From Lichina pygmaea (Eukaryota; Ascomycota; Lichinomycetes; Lichinales; Lichinaceae): a DNA stretch of 64,000 bases. This document shows, piece by piece, positions 42,200 through 52,687 of the stretch (position 1 is the stretch's first letter; each line of letters starts with the position of its first letter). The DNA is taken from contig OY730171.1 of assembly GCA_963422465.1 (NCBI GenBank), forward strand, positions 186,001 through 250,000, in the 5' to 3' direction. Below the pieces are notes generated by a model. It saw only the letters and a program-made list of their open reading frames with translations, was not told the origin of the DNA and searched no databases. Made by a program: the position numbers and the translations under genes.

Positions 42200-43636
42200 A
42201 GTCCTGAGGAATCTGTTCATGAATTTGTCTTGCTGATGCTTGTCACATCCAGGCTTGAGGCAGTACTGCCAATTGTTGATGTAGTAGTTGTGGTTGTTGC
42301 CTTGCTGTAGGAACATGAGGTGTTCATGCTAATCATGTGTGTGCCCGGGGAATGCAGTGTGTTGGTGTTTGTCCCAAAGATAGATCTCACACACATCCTT
42401 CTTGCAATTGATCCAATGCTTGTGGCAGGTGGCGTGGTAGGGTGAATGTCCTCTGTACCTTTGTAGTTGTTCGTGGTAGGTGTAGTAGTACTTCATGCAA
42501 AACCTCCACTGTAGTTCGCTGTGCTGTAGATTTCATGGGTCCATGCTGTAAGCATAGCTTCCTTGTGGTATTTCTTCTTTGATAGACACGGGTTTGTCTT
42601 GGTCTCTATCAGAGGTGGTTAAGGGCTCCTGTCCCTTGTCCTGACCTGTCTGTTCTGGTAGGTCCTTGCCTCCTGATGTTGCCAGTTGGTGGGCTGCTTC
42701 CAATGTCTGATTGTAGTTGTCCTATTGTTCAAGGGATAGCTGAACCTCTCCTGGTGAGTCCTCTGGCTTGATGACATTCCAGTCTCCGTTGAGTGTATTA
42801 AGTTACTGTCAGTGCACCTTGTTCTTTGAACAACAGTCTTTCACCATGTGGCCTAGCTTGCCACAGGCATAGTACTTCAGTGCTTTCCCCTTTTTGTTGT
42901 TCCTTCCTTTCGTGAACCTTCCTTTGTGGTGGACTGCATCCAGTTCCATAGGTGCATAGCCATATGGGTCATGTGGTGGTGCCTTGTTAGGCAGCTTGTA
43001 GTGGTTGCTCACATGCCATGCAGGGTGGCTGTATCCTCTGTTGTGGTGTTTCTCCATCACTCGCTCAAATAGTTTGTCATTGATGTCGATTGCTTGTGCG
43101 ATGAGTTTGTCCAGTGTGTCAACTGCTTGTCTGTCAAAGGTGATTTCATCCTTCATGTTTTCCTTGAGTCCACGTCAGTACATGACCATCAGGGTGTTGT
43201 TGTCCCAGTCAGTCAGTACTGAGCATTGTTTGAACTGCGTGGTGTACTCTGCAGCTGAGTGTTGTTGTTTGATGTGCTGGATCATTTGTATAGCCACTTT
43301 GTCTTTGTTAGATAGTCCAAGGATCCTTTTGATCTTGTCCTTGAATTGTGTCCATTTTGTTATCTATTCTGTTGTACTGTCGTGGTCTCTGTTTCCTGAG
43401 AGATGTTTATTGACGTAGGGCTTGATCCATCAATAAGCATTACCTCTCATGTAAGTGGTTGCAAAGAGGGGCCACTTTTCCTTAGGCAGCTTTGTCTCTG
43501 GTTGGAATTGAAAGTAGACTTGGAGTTGCATGAGCCAGTCATCGACCTTGTTTCTTTCGCCGTAGAACAGGTCTGGCTTGGTGACGCTAATCTTTCCATC
43601 TGGGAAGTTGGGGTTGGTTGCTCCTGAGGTACTTAT
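42200..43636 (-). pseudogene. gag: gag of chromovirus E
   Basis: Has the shared NAY-TGA, TAG-MTKW and LEQ-TAG stops, plus the loss of the start codon. The 42809-43156 block carries the damaged knuckle. In the Cys/His module region (about 42280-42520) some of the Cys and His positions are replaced. Confidence 0.83.
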
Positions 43637-43654
43637 CCTTGAGGGTCTTCAAAG

Positions 43655-44169
43655 TGTTGCAGTCCATACTGTACTGTCCTATCTGAGTATAGGATTAGGG
43701 CAAGAGGTGGAAGGCGGGTTGGTTCTCGCAGGAGAGGAGTGTCAAGGAGTGCGAAGGGGTTTGGTGGAATGTGGTGGTGGTGAAACCTGATCAATAGCTT
43801 CGTACAAAAGGATTGTATTGAAGTAGATCTAGTTGTCTGGATCACAACATGAGTTGAAGACAATTGTTCCATAAGAGAACTATCACCAGACTATATAGTG
43901 CTGGCCTGTCAAGATGATCAAGATTGTCTTGACAGTCTTGACGTCAAGACAGGTGAGATTGTCTTGACAGTCCCACCATGTTATACACCCTGTGTCAAGA
44001 CTGGTGAGATTGTCTTGATGCTTCATGCATCCTGTGTCAAGACTCCTGTGTGTCTCGACAGTCACGTGACCCCTTGTTGGTTGGTCACTTGACTTCCATA
44101 GTCTCCTCTTGCCTGGCCCACGGCCTGATTGCCTATAAATAAGTGGCTCCCATTCCCTGGGTCATAACA
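43655..44169 (-). repeat. 5' LTR of chromovirus E (type 1, two repeat units shorter)
   Basis: 515 bp, 86 bp shorter than its partner, which fits loss of two ~42-bp dyad units plus 2 bp. Confidence 0.93.
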
Positions 44170-46356
44170 ACTGTCAAGAAAGTATTTGAGAGGGGAGTTT
44201 TGAATAGAAGAAAGAAAACAGGCAGTGCGAAATTTTAAGTAGAGGTCTAGAGGTAGAAGAAAAAGCTCACTCTCTAATAGAAAAGAAGGAGTGGCTTTGA
44301 AAGCACCCCCAATAAGTCTTAGGCATCTGTTTTGAAATGAAACAAGAGAAGAGATATTGGAGGATTTTCTTAGAAGGTTAAACCAGATCTCCACTGCATA
44401 GCTCAGTAGAGATCTCAGTATAGCAGTGTACACCAGACGTGATGTGTGAACTGGAAAGCCCCAAGTAGAATAGGAAGTTCTAGAAAGAGAAGAGAGTGCT
44501 TTCTGTGCTTTTTGAAGAATAATCCTCTGGTGTTTGTGCCAGTGGAGCTTTGCATCTAGGTACACTCCAAGTACTCGCACTTCTTCTTTTGGTTTGAGAA
44601 TCACATTCCCCAGTCTGAGCTTGAGCTGAAGATTGTCTGATCTTCTTCTGGAAAAATGAAGTATTTTATATTTCTCAGGTGAGAAGACTATTCCATGTCT
44701 TGCAGCCCAGGATAGACATTTGTGGTGTGTGTTCTTTAACTTCAGAAGGTTACTTTTCAAGGAGTGACCAAAAGCAAGCAGATTTGTATCATCTGCAAAC
44801 CCCATGGCAGATACACCAGAAGAGGGAGTATGCACAGTCTCATGCAATTCAGAAATGTAGAATAGAAAAAGAATAGGGGATAATGGAGAACCTTGAGAAA
44901 CTCCACAATGAATAGGTATAGAATAAGACTCAGAATCATCAAAGACAAGAGTGGTAGAGTGCTTATCACAGAAGGAGTAGATCCAGGAAGCCAGCCAGGC
45001 AGGTATTCTTTTTCTTTTCAGAATTTGCTGTAGTATCTTGGGGAGAACTCTGTCATAGGCTCCTGAGATATCCAGTGAGAGTAGGGATGCAACCATGCCT
45101 TCCTTCCAGACTTTTTCCACTTGGGAGGTTAGAAGGAAAAGTGCTGCTTCTGTGGATCTTCCTTTCCTAAAGCTCATCTGGATATCTGGCAATAGTCCAG
45201 CTTCTTCTGCTATCTTGCTTAGTCTGGCTGCAGCAATAGCTTCCATCAGCTTGCCTGTTGTGTTTAGTAGAGCTATAGGGCGCCAGACTTTAGCTTGATT
45301 GTAGGTTCTCTTGCCAGGTTTCCTCAAGTAGACTGTTTTTGCACTCTTAAATCTTTCAGGGAAGTACTCCAGTTTCCAGCATGTTGAAGTCAGAATAGCT
45401 AGAGCTTGGCAGAACCTAGGCCCCAGAGCTCTCAGAAATCCATTTGGCAGCTTATCTCTCCCTCCTGCTGTGAAAGGTTTCTTCTTGGCCAGAATTTGCT
45501 CCACTTCTTCACATGTTACCTCCTGGGAGAGCTGTATCTCAGAGATAGTCTGGGAGCTTTCTGAGCCTGGTTCTGGAACTAGAGCTTTTGGAAAGAACTG
45601 TTGTGAGAAGGCTTTAGTCTTTTCCTCAAAGGTTTTGGCTATTCCTTCTTGTGTTTCCAGATCAGGAACCAGAGGAAGATCAGGAGTCTTGTTGGCTTTG
45701 GACTTTCCCCACTTTGCAAGCTTCCAGAACTTTGAAGAGCTGGCCAGCTGATGGATTTGGTGTCTGAAAGTGTTCTGTTTTCCATCTCTGACTGCCTTTT
45801 TCTTGAGCTTAGTTGCTTGCTCAAGTTCCTCTTGACTTGCTTGCCTTTTTTGCACTTTTCTTCTTACTCTTCTTTCCTCTTTAACCTTGTTTTGGATCTC
45901 TTGATTCCACCAGGGAACTGAGTGGCCAGATTGCTTCTGGAGCTGTGTGGATTTGCTTGCTATTTCTTGGAGAAAGTTGTCAAGATACTCCAAGTACTCA
46001 TCCACTTCATATTTGTCTTGGAAGTGGAAGGGCAGGTGTAGCTTCTCACACTCTACTCTTGCAAGGTTTGAGTCCAGTGTTCTCCAGTTTCTTTCTGGTT
46101 TCCAGATTTTCCTTGGAGGATCCAGGTCCAGGCAGGTTAGTACAGGTCTGTGGTCAGACCCATGAAAGAACTGAAGAGCCACTTTAGAGAAAATCAGAGA
46201 GTTAGAAAGAGAAGAAGAAATAAAAGACAGATCAATAGAAGAACATGGTTTTTCAGAAAAAGATCTTGCTCTGGTAGGGGTGAAAGGTGCAATAGCTAAA
46301 TCCAGATTTAAATCTTTCATTAGATCTTGAAACTTGTTTGCAGTCTCAGAGTACAT
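44170..46356 (-). CDS. LINE H ORF2, main part (endonuclease end, RT)
   Basis: Open without stops from 46356 into the E LTR (where the frame ends by chance at 44062). It contains the endonuclease end (AIAPFTPTRARSF, GSDHRPVLTCLDL), RT with FRKGRSTEAALFLLTSQ, SLDISGAYDRV, GVSQGSPLSPILFLFYISEL and FADD, and the thumb region. A single 1-bp deletion near 46370 separates it from the upstream frame; LINE G has one more base there. Catalytic residues look intact. Confidence 0.88.
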
Positions 46357-46829
46357 CTTCTTTTCTTTGACCAGTCTGGGTAGTGAAGATTTGAGTCTGT
46401 GAGAAGAATATGTTGTCCTTGTTCTTGTAAAGCATTTTGGAGTAAACAGAGAAGAGCTTCTAATGCCTCTGTGTAGTTTTCTTGACTTGATGGGGTGAAG
46501 TAGAGATTATGTACCCAAAGAGAAGTAGAAGAGTTTTCCAAGTGGATTTCAAGAGAAACAAAGTCTTTATTCCAGAAGGTAGGATGAAGAGAAGAGAGTT
46601 TCAGATTTTTATTAATAAGAAAAAGTGTTCTGCCAATCTCTGAACAGTAGAGAGGAAGAAAGGAAGAGAAAACAGTTGAAGTGCTTGTTTCTAGGTGAGA
46701 GTTTTTCCAGAGCTCTTGAAGTGCAATAATGTCCACCTCTTGGAGAGCTGAGGTTGCTAGCAGTAGCTCTTGGACTGATTGGCTTTTTTGCACATTATAC
46801 TGGAGAAGTGTCAGCTTTGTGTCTTTCAT
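46320..46829 (-). CDS. LINE H ORF2, N-terminal endonuclease part
   Basis: ATG 46827-46829 overlaps the ORF1 stop (ATGA). Motifs LLQYNVQKS, ALQELWKN and LLTDSNLHYPDWS belong to the AP-like endonuclease. It runs into the frameshift near 46370. Confidence 0.86.
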   Translation of the reverse strand: MKDTKLTLLQYNVQKSQSVQELLLATSALQEVDIIALQELWKNSHLETSTSTVFSSFLPLYCSEIGRTLFLINKNLKLSSLHPTFWNKDFVSLEIHLENSSTSLWVHNLYFTPSSQENYTEALEALLCLLQNALQEQGQHILLTDSNLHYPDWSKKRRCTLRLQTSFKI

Positions 46830-48043
46830 GCAGACATCTCAGCATCAAAGATCTTGAAGGAGTTAGCTGGTAGCTTTCCTCCAGAGTTGGCTGATCTTGA
46901 AGAAAGAATTTGCACTTCTGGGAGTGCACCTCTGAGTCTCTCTGAGCTTCTGCTTGGCTCAGCTGTTTTACGTTTTTTCCCCTCTGGTAGAGACTGAGAG
47001 AGAGGGAAAGACATAACTGGGGGGGGTTGTAGAGCTGGAACAGAGGTAGCTGTTAGGATCTCATATTTTCCTGGGCGTGTGTTCCATGCTTCTCTTGCTT
47101 TCTTGGCTGCTTCCTGGCGTACTGGACAGACACTGGCCCAGGCTGGGTGAGCTCCTCTGCAGTTGCAGCATTTTGGCTTGAGAAGCTGTTCAGAAACTTG
47201 GCAGGCTCTCCTTTCATGCTGGCCTCCACAGGCACCACACACAGCTTTGTTCTTGCAGAAGCGTGCTTGGTGCCCATAGCCAAAGCACTTGAAACATTGT
47301 GCAATGACTGTGTCTGCCAGGAAAGGTTCTGCTTCATGCATCCTGTGCCCCAGCACTAGCCCACTCTCAATCAAAAGATTAACTTGTTCAGGGGTAGCCA
47401 GATCCAGGTGGAGAGAGGTAACTGGCTTCTTTTGAGCTATAGCCTTCTTAGACCAGTAGGCTCTCAGGATGGTGATTTGCTTGCTCAGAGATGGGTTGCT
47501 GTTCTGGATTATCTGGCGGGTTTTCTCCAAGTCTTCAGGTTGGATATCTTCTGTTCTGACTCCATGGATCAGAACTGGAAATCTCTTGGGCTGGATGGTT
47601 GCTTCCTTTGTGAAGATAGCTGATACCCAGGCAGGGTTTTTCTCTAGGAAGACTTTAGTCTCTTGGCTTTCTGTGTTAATAAGGATATCCCCTGAAGGAA
47701 GTTTCCTTACTGCTCTGACCTGCTTGTTGTAGGGGCTGGGTAGTCTGTCTTGAAGAGCCTGGAAAAGCTGGATGTGAGTTCTATTAGCCATGTCAGGTGG
47801 CTGGATACCAGGATGTACAAGAACTTCTTTGAGAATTCTTGCAGGTAGAGGGATTTGTGCTGGAATAGATTTTTGGACAGCCTGGGCATATGATGGCTTG
47901 GCTTCTTGTTTGTCCAGCCGCTTGTTGATATTCTCCAGCTTCTGGAAGATTCTGTTGGTGAGGCCAGTAGCCACAGTCGTACTATGCCAGAACATAGTGT
48001 AGAGTTGGCACCCCCCCACAGGGTCTCTACCACACTTTCCCAC
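46826..48043 (-). CDS. LINE H ORF1, intact 405 aa
   Basis: Nucleic-acid-binding ORF1 protein with a YAQAVQKS segment, an RRM-like middle (VRAVRKLPSGDILI) and three Cys/His knuckles (CFKCFGYGHQARFC, CGACGGQHERRAC, CCNCRGAHPAWASVC). It forms the RNP needed for retrotransposition. No stop or frameshift. The first ~15 residues before the homology with LINE G may be extra; a later start is possible. Confidence 0.85.
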   Translation of the reverse strand: MGKCGRDPVGGCQLYTMFWHSTTVATGLTNRIFQKLENINKRLDKQEAKPSYAQAVQKSIPAQIPLPARILKEVLVHPGIQPPDMANRTHIQLFQALQDRLPSPYNKQVRAVRKLPSGDILINTESQETKVFLEKNPAWVSAIFTKEATIQPKRFPVLIHGVRTEDIQPEDLEKTRQIIQNSNPSLSKQITILRAYWSKKAIAQKKPVTSLHLDLATPEQVNLLIESGLVLGHRMHEAEPFLADTVIAQCFKCFGYGHQARFCKNKAVCGACGGQHERRACQVSEQLLKPKCCNCRGAHPAWASVCPVRQEAAKKAREAWNTRPGKYEILTATSVPALQPPPVMSFPLSQSLPEGKKRKTAEPSRSSERLRGALPEVQILSSRSANSGGKLPANSFKIFDAEMSA

Positions 48044-49085
48044 AGTCCCGAGGTCTCTTGCACTCCGCCGTACATGCTCACCCCTGGGATCCTGCTTCGG
48101 AGTGCTGGGTCACCAGCCCAGAGCCTACGCTCCAACTGTAGTTTGCTCCCTGAGCTTGTTGTTTGCAGCCTAAGCCTGCACTCTGTACGAACCGGCATGC
48201 GCATCCATCCTCTCGGGCTATATAGACAGTCTCGTAGTAGGCCCAGGCCCTACCTCCATCACTGCCATTATATACCACACCTCGCAGTTGTTAACTGTTT
48301 TGTGTTACCTTCACAGATCTCTCGTACAAAGGCCGACCATGCCTCGCAGGCCTTACAGACCCTGCAGGCTGTGCCAGCACCTGCAGGACTGCCTTTCCAG
48401 CCCACTAACCAAGTAGGGAGAAGTTTTCCTTGGTCCACTGTCGCCTGTGGGGCCTCGGTTGCACCTGTTGGCCTACTGGATAACCCAGTCCCCCGGCCCC
48501 AGATTGTGGATTGTACGAAGAGACTTTGTGGCAAGGCCTTAGGCAAAACCATCAAGCCAGCACTTTGGCTATCACACAGCCCTTAGGCACTGGAGTGGCG
48601 ACATCTCCTCGTACAACCACTCTCCTTCTTTAACAGGTGGTCCCTGTTTGATTAACAACACCGCGGTGCCAAGGCCACTCCCCCCCCTAGCAGATCCTCA
48701 CACGTTAGCTGGAGACTCTGCTAGGAGAGTGACTTGACAAGAACTCCTCTCGACTACTCCAGAGGTGCCCTATCAGACGCCTAGACTTCACATCCACCAG
48801 CTGTGGGGCTGGCTTCAGACTGTAGTGTACACGGTAGTTGTCTGTCAGGTGGTTTTCATCTCCCAAGCTTGGTCGCAGTCCTCTGTTCTGCTGTAGCTGT
48901 TTCACGGGGGTGTCCAGGGTGCCTGCGCGACACCTCCAGTGGCCTGTCGCTCTGCAACACCAGCAGCTTGACCAGTGACTTGATTAGCTCTTGATGCAGT
49001 GACTACGAGCAGCCTGGGAAGCCACCCGCCATCGACTGCCCCGAGATTCCCAGCCTGCACCACGTGGAGGTTTGAGTTGTTGCAG
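48044..49085 (-). other. LINE H 5' region (about 1 kb) with conserved hairpin
   Basis: Non-coding on the sense strand. Its outer 680 bp recur at 15531-16206 with the same end point. It contains a 9-bp inverted repeat CCTAGCAGA (48686-48694) / TCTGCTAGG (48717-48725). It likely includes an internal promoter as in other LINEs, but no motif proves this. Confidence 0.7.
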
Positions 49086-49100
49086 GCTATTGGACCCAGT

Positions 49101-50537
49101 TATCTTGGAGATAGTTGACATAGAATCTCAGGTAGTGTTCAAGCTCCTGATTCTCTTGTTCTGTCTGACTATCTATCTCTGGGTGGTGTCCTGAGGATAG
49201 TTGTAGCATGACGTCAAGATGGACACAGAGTGCTTTCCAGAATAAGCTGACAAACTGACCTTCTCTGTCTGAGACATTACTCCTGGGTAAGCCATGGGTA
49301 CAGACAACAAACTGGATGAACATCCAGACAAGATGTAAGGTTGTCATCTCAGCACATAGCACAAAGTGGTGTTCTTTGGTGAGACAGTCAGTGATAACCC
49401 AGATGTGCTTGGCACCAGGGAAGCAGGCATGTCTTGACTTGGGCAAGTCAGTAATAAAATCCATAGCCAGATCCTGCCAATGTTGCTGAGGCATGGGAAG
49501 AGACAGCAGCTCTCCTTGGCAATCACAGGCAGGCTTTGCTTGAGAGCAGACATGACAATTCCTGATGTACTACTGTATGATGTTCACCATCTTTGGCCAA
49601 TAGTACCAACAAGACAGAAGATTGTGGGTCTTGGTAATCCCAGTGTGGCCAGCCATTACTTGTTCATGGGCTTCTTGGAACAGGTGTAGGTGTAGCTTAT
49701 TGTTCTCAGGGATCCAGAGTCAGTTCTTGTAGAAGAGACAGTCATTTTCCAAGCTGCAGTCTGAGAGAGATACTTCTTGACTGTGCCTGACACTATCCCT
49801 TAGCATCTGTGACACTGTTGCCACTGGGTCACCTTCAGCAAGGTTGTTATAGGTAGCTTAGATAATGTCTGAAAGAGGTATAGTATCAGGTTCAGTGTCA
49901 ACTAGTACAGCTTCTGAATATCTCAGGATCTGGATAGGCTTGACTTGAACCTCTGAATGTGCAAGATTCTTGGGCTTGAGGACAACTTGCTCTATGAAGT
50001 CTTGACAGAGATCACTGTCTGACAGGAGGTCTTGGGAATATCAAGTGAGGGTGTTGGCCTTGCACTGACTGCCTGGACAGTAGCTGATCTTGAAATTGAA
50101 GTGTGACAAGAACTCACTCCAACAGGCTTGACAGCAGGAAAGGCACTTTGACGACATGAAGTACTCCAAGTTCTTGTGATCAGAGATCACCTTGACAGGT
50201 TCTGGAGATCCTTCAAGCTCTGCTCACCATTCTTCAAAGGCACAGATAATTGCCAGCAACTCTTTGTCATAGATCTTGTAGTTACATTCTGCCAGCAGAT
50301 AGTGGTGTGACAAGAAGGCAACAGGGTGTAGAACTCCTTCATAGTCTGGCTGTGACAGGACAGCACCAGAGACATAGTCAGAAGTGTCAGTCTCAACAAC
50401 ACACTCCTTCTCTGGATCAAAGTGTTGCAGGATAGGTGCAGTGCTGAACACCTTCTTGATGCTTTCAAACAAGCACTGCTCTGGGGTTTCCCACTTGAAG
50501 GCAACATTCTTCTTAGTCAGAGCTGTGAGTGGGGATG
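49101..50537 (-). pseudogene. B2 integrase and RNase H piece
   Basis: Integrase 49087-49494 (AMDFITDLPKSRHACFPGAK, NVSDREGQF) and RNase H 49700-50535 ([16 protein letters not shown] in the 50224-50625 frame). It stops where the F LTR starts at 50538. Confidence 0.82.
50533..50537. repeat. Target-site duplication GGATG (left) of chromovirus F
   Basis: Matches 57067-57071. Confidence 0.95.
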
Positions 50538-51131
50538 TGTTACGACCCAGGAGGAACACAGTTTTTATATACTCACAGAAAGCAGCAAACAGGATACTGG
50601 ACAGAAGTACCAGACAGCGTGACACAGGAACCGGTCACGTGACCGGCGAGACAAACCAGGGGGTGCTCGCCGCAGTATGCATATGCACGAACAAGTGAGC
50701 AAAGTGAGCAGAGCTCACCCAGCTCACCGCAGCATGCATGAAAAGTGAGCGAAGTGAGCAGAGCTCACCCAACTCACCGCAGTGTGCATGAAAAGTGAGC
50801 AAAGTGAGCAGAGCTCACCCAGCTCACCGCAGCGTGCATGAAAAGTGAGCAAAGTGAGCAGAGCTCACTCTGCTCACAAACTGGACACTATATAGCCAGG
50901 TGATAGTTCCTCTATGGAACAATCGTCTTCAACTCATGTTGTGATCCAGACAACTAGATCTACTTCAATACAATCCTTTTGTACAAAGCTGTTGATCAGG
51001 TATCACCACCACCATGTTCCACCAAACCCCTTCACACTCCTTGACACTCCTCTCCTGCGAGATCCAACCCACCTTCCACCTCTCGCCCTAATCCTATACT
51101 CGGATAGGACAGTACAGTACAGACCACAACA
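50538..51131 (+). repeat. 5' LTR of chromovirus F (type 2)
   Basis: Contains the N12 dyad array (about 50694-50878) and the CACTATATAG sequence at its boundary with the common part. The leader to the gag ATG at 51150 is 18 bp, beginning CTTTGAAG. Confidence 0.95.
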
Positions 51132-51149
51132 CTTTGAAGACCCTCAAGG

Positions 51150-52648
51150 ATGAGTACCTCAGGAGCAACCAACCCCAACTTCCCAGATGGAAAGATTAGC
51201 GTCACCAAGCCAGACCTGTTCTACAGCAAAAGGAACAAGGTTGACGACTGGCTTATGCAACTCCAAGTCTACTTTCAATTCCAACCAGAGACAAAGCTGC
51301 CTAAGGAGAAGTGGCCCCTCTTCGCAACCACTTACATGAGAGGTAATGCTTATTGATAGATCAAGCCCTATGTCAACAAACATCTCTCAGGAAACAGAGA
51401 CCACAACAGCACAACAGAATAGATGACGAAATGGACACAATTCAAGGACAAGATCAAAAGGATCCTTGGACTATCTAACAAAGACAAAGTGGCTATACAA
51501 ATGATCCAGCACATCAAACAACAACGCTCAGCCGCAGAGTACACCACGCAGTTCAAACAATACTCAGTACTGACTGACTGGGACAACGACGCCCTGATGG
51601 TCATGTACTGACGTGGACTCAAGGGAAACATGAAGGATGAAATCACCTTGGACGGACGAGTGGTCAACACACTGGATGAACTCATCGCACAAGCAATCAA
51701 CATCAATAACAAGCTATTTGAGCGAGCGATGGAGAAACACCACAACGGAGGATACAGCCACCCTGTATGGCATGTGAGCAACCACTACAAGCTGCCTAAC
51801 AAGGCACCACCACATGACCTATATGGCTATGCACCCATGGAACTGGATGCAGTCCACCACAAGGGAAGGTTCATGAAGGGAAGGAACAACAAAAAGGGGA
51901 AAGCACTGAAGTGCTATGCCTGTGGCAAGCTAGACCACATGGTGAAAGACTGTTGTTCAAAGAACAAGGTGCACTGACAGCAACTTAATACACTTGACGG
52001 AGACTGGAATGTCATCAAGCCAGAGGACTGACCAGGAGAGGCTCAGCTATCCCTTGAACAATAGGACAACTACGATCAGACATTGGAAGCAGCCCACCAA
52101 CTGGTAACATCAGGAGGCAAGGATCTACCAGAACAGACAGGTCAGGACAAGGGACAGGAGCCCTTAACCACCTCTGATGGGGACTGAGACAAACCCACGT
52201 CTATCAAAGAAGAAATACTACAAGGAAGCTATGCTTACAGCATAGACCCACAAAATCTACAGCACAGCGAACTACAGTGGAGGTTTTGCACAAAGCACTA
52301 CTGCACCTACCACAAACAACTACGAAGGTACAGAGGACATTCACCCTACTACACCACCTGCCACAAGCATTGGGTCAATTGCGAGAAGGATACGTGTGAG
52401 ATCCATCTTTGGGACAAACGCCAACACACCGCATTCCCCGGGCACACACATGATTGGCACGAACACCTCATGTTCCTACAGCAAGGTAACAACTACAACT
52501 GCTACATCAACAATTGGCAGTACTGCCTCAAGCCTGGATGTGACAAGTATCAGCAAGACAAATTCATGAACAGATTCCTCAGAACTGATGGGAATGGCTG
52601 GACCTATTGCCCAGTCAGTGATAAGACACTTCGATCAGGAAAAGACTG
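51150..52648 (+). pseudogene. gag: gag of chromovirus F
   Basis: Blocks 51150-51356, 51423-51611, 51630-51977 and on to TGA near 52648. Shared stops NAY-TGA, TAG before MTKW and LEQ-TAG are all present. The knuckle CYACGKLDHMVKDC is complete. The three W-X2-C-X4-C-X2-H units lie at about 52275-52560 with one His replaced (CDKYQQD). Confidence 0.85.
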
Positions 52649-52687
52649 AACTCCCTTGTCAAGGGGCGACATCGGGAGCTCAACAAC

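Larger units (their letters stand above)
37712..44169 (-). mobile_element. Chromovirus E: family 1, LTR type 1, inside LINE H
   Basis: LTRs of 601 and 515 bp with 5-bp TSD. Strongly decayed: the gag start is ATA (43634-43636), the first knuckle Cys is Tyr (KYYACGK) and RT is YLDN. It shares LTR type and antisense variant with A and I. Confidence 0.94.
36945..49085 (-). mobile_element. LINE H: near-complete Tad1-like LINE (36945-37711 and 44170-49085), split by E
   Basis: A T-rich tail at 36945-36970 (poly(A) on the sense strand), ORF2, ORF1 and a 5' region of about 1 kb, flanked by a 14-15 bp TSD in chromovirus B2. It is the best-preserved element of the window: ORF1 is intact and ORF2 is open apart from one 1-bp frameshift, once chromovirus E is removed. 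Confidence 0.88.

Noticed and set aside
47906-48586. Long plus-strand ORF (226 aa) over the LINE H 5' end and ORF1 start
   Set aside because: It is antisense to LINE ORF1, has no recognisable motif, and its frame is not kept in the second copy at 15531-16206. Probably incidental.
50914-51153. Recurrent ORF beginning MEQSSSTHVVIQTTRSTSIQ in each family-1 LTR
   Set aside because: It lies in the part of the LTR common to both types, in sense orientation, and ends at the LTR/gag boundary. Recurrence only reflects LTR repetition. It could be a leader peptide or an N-terminal Gag extension, but the frame does not lead into gag and no motif supports it.
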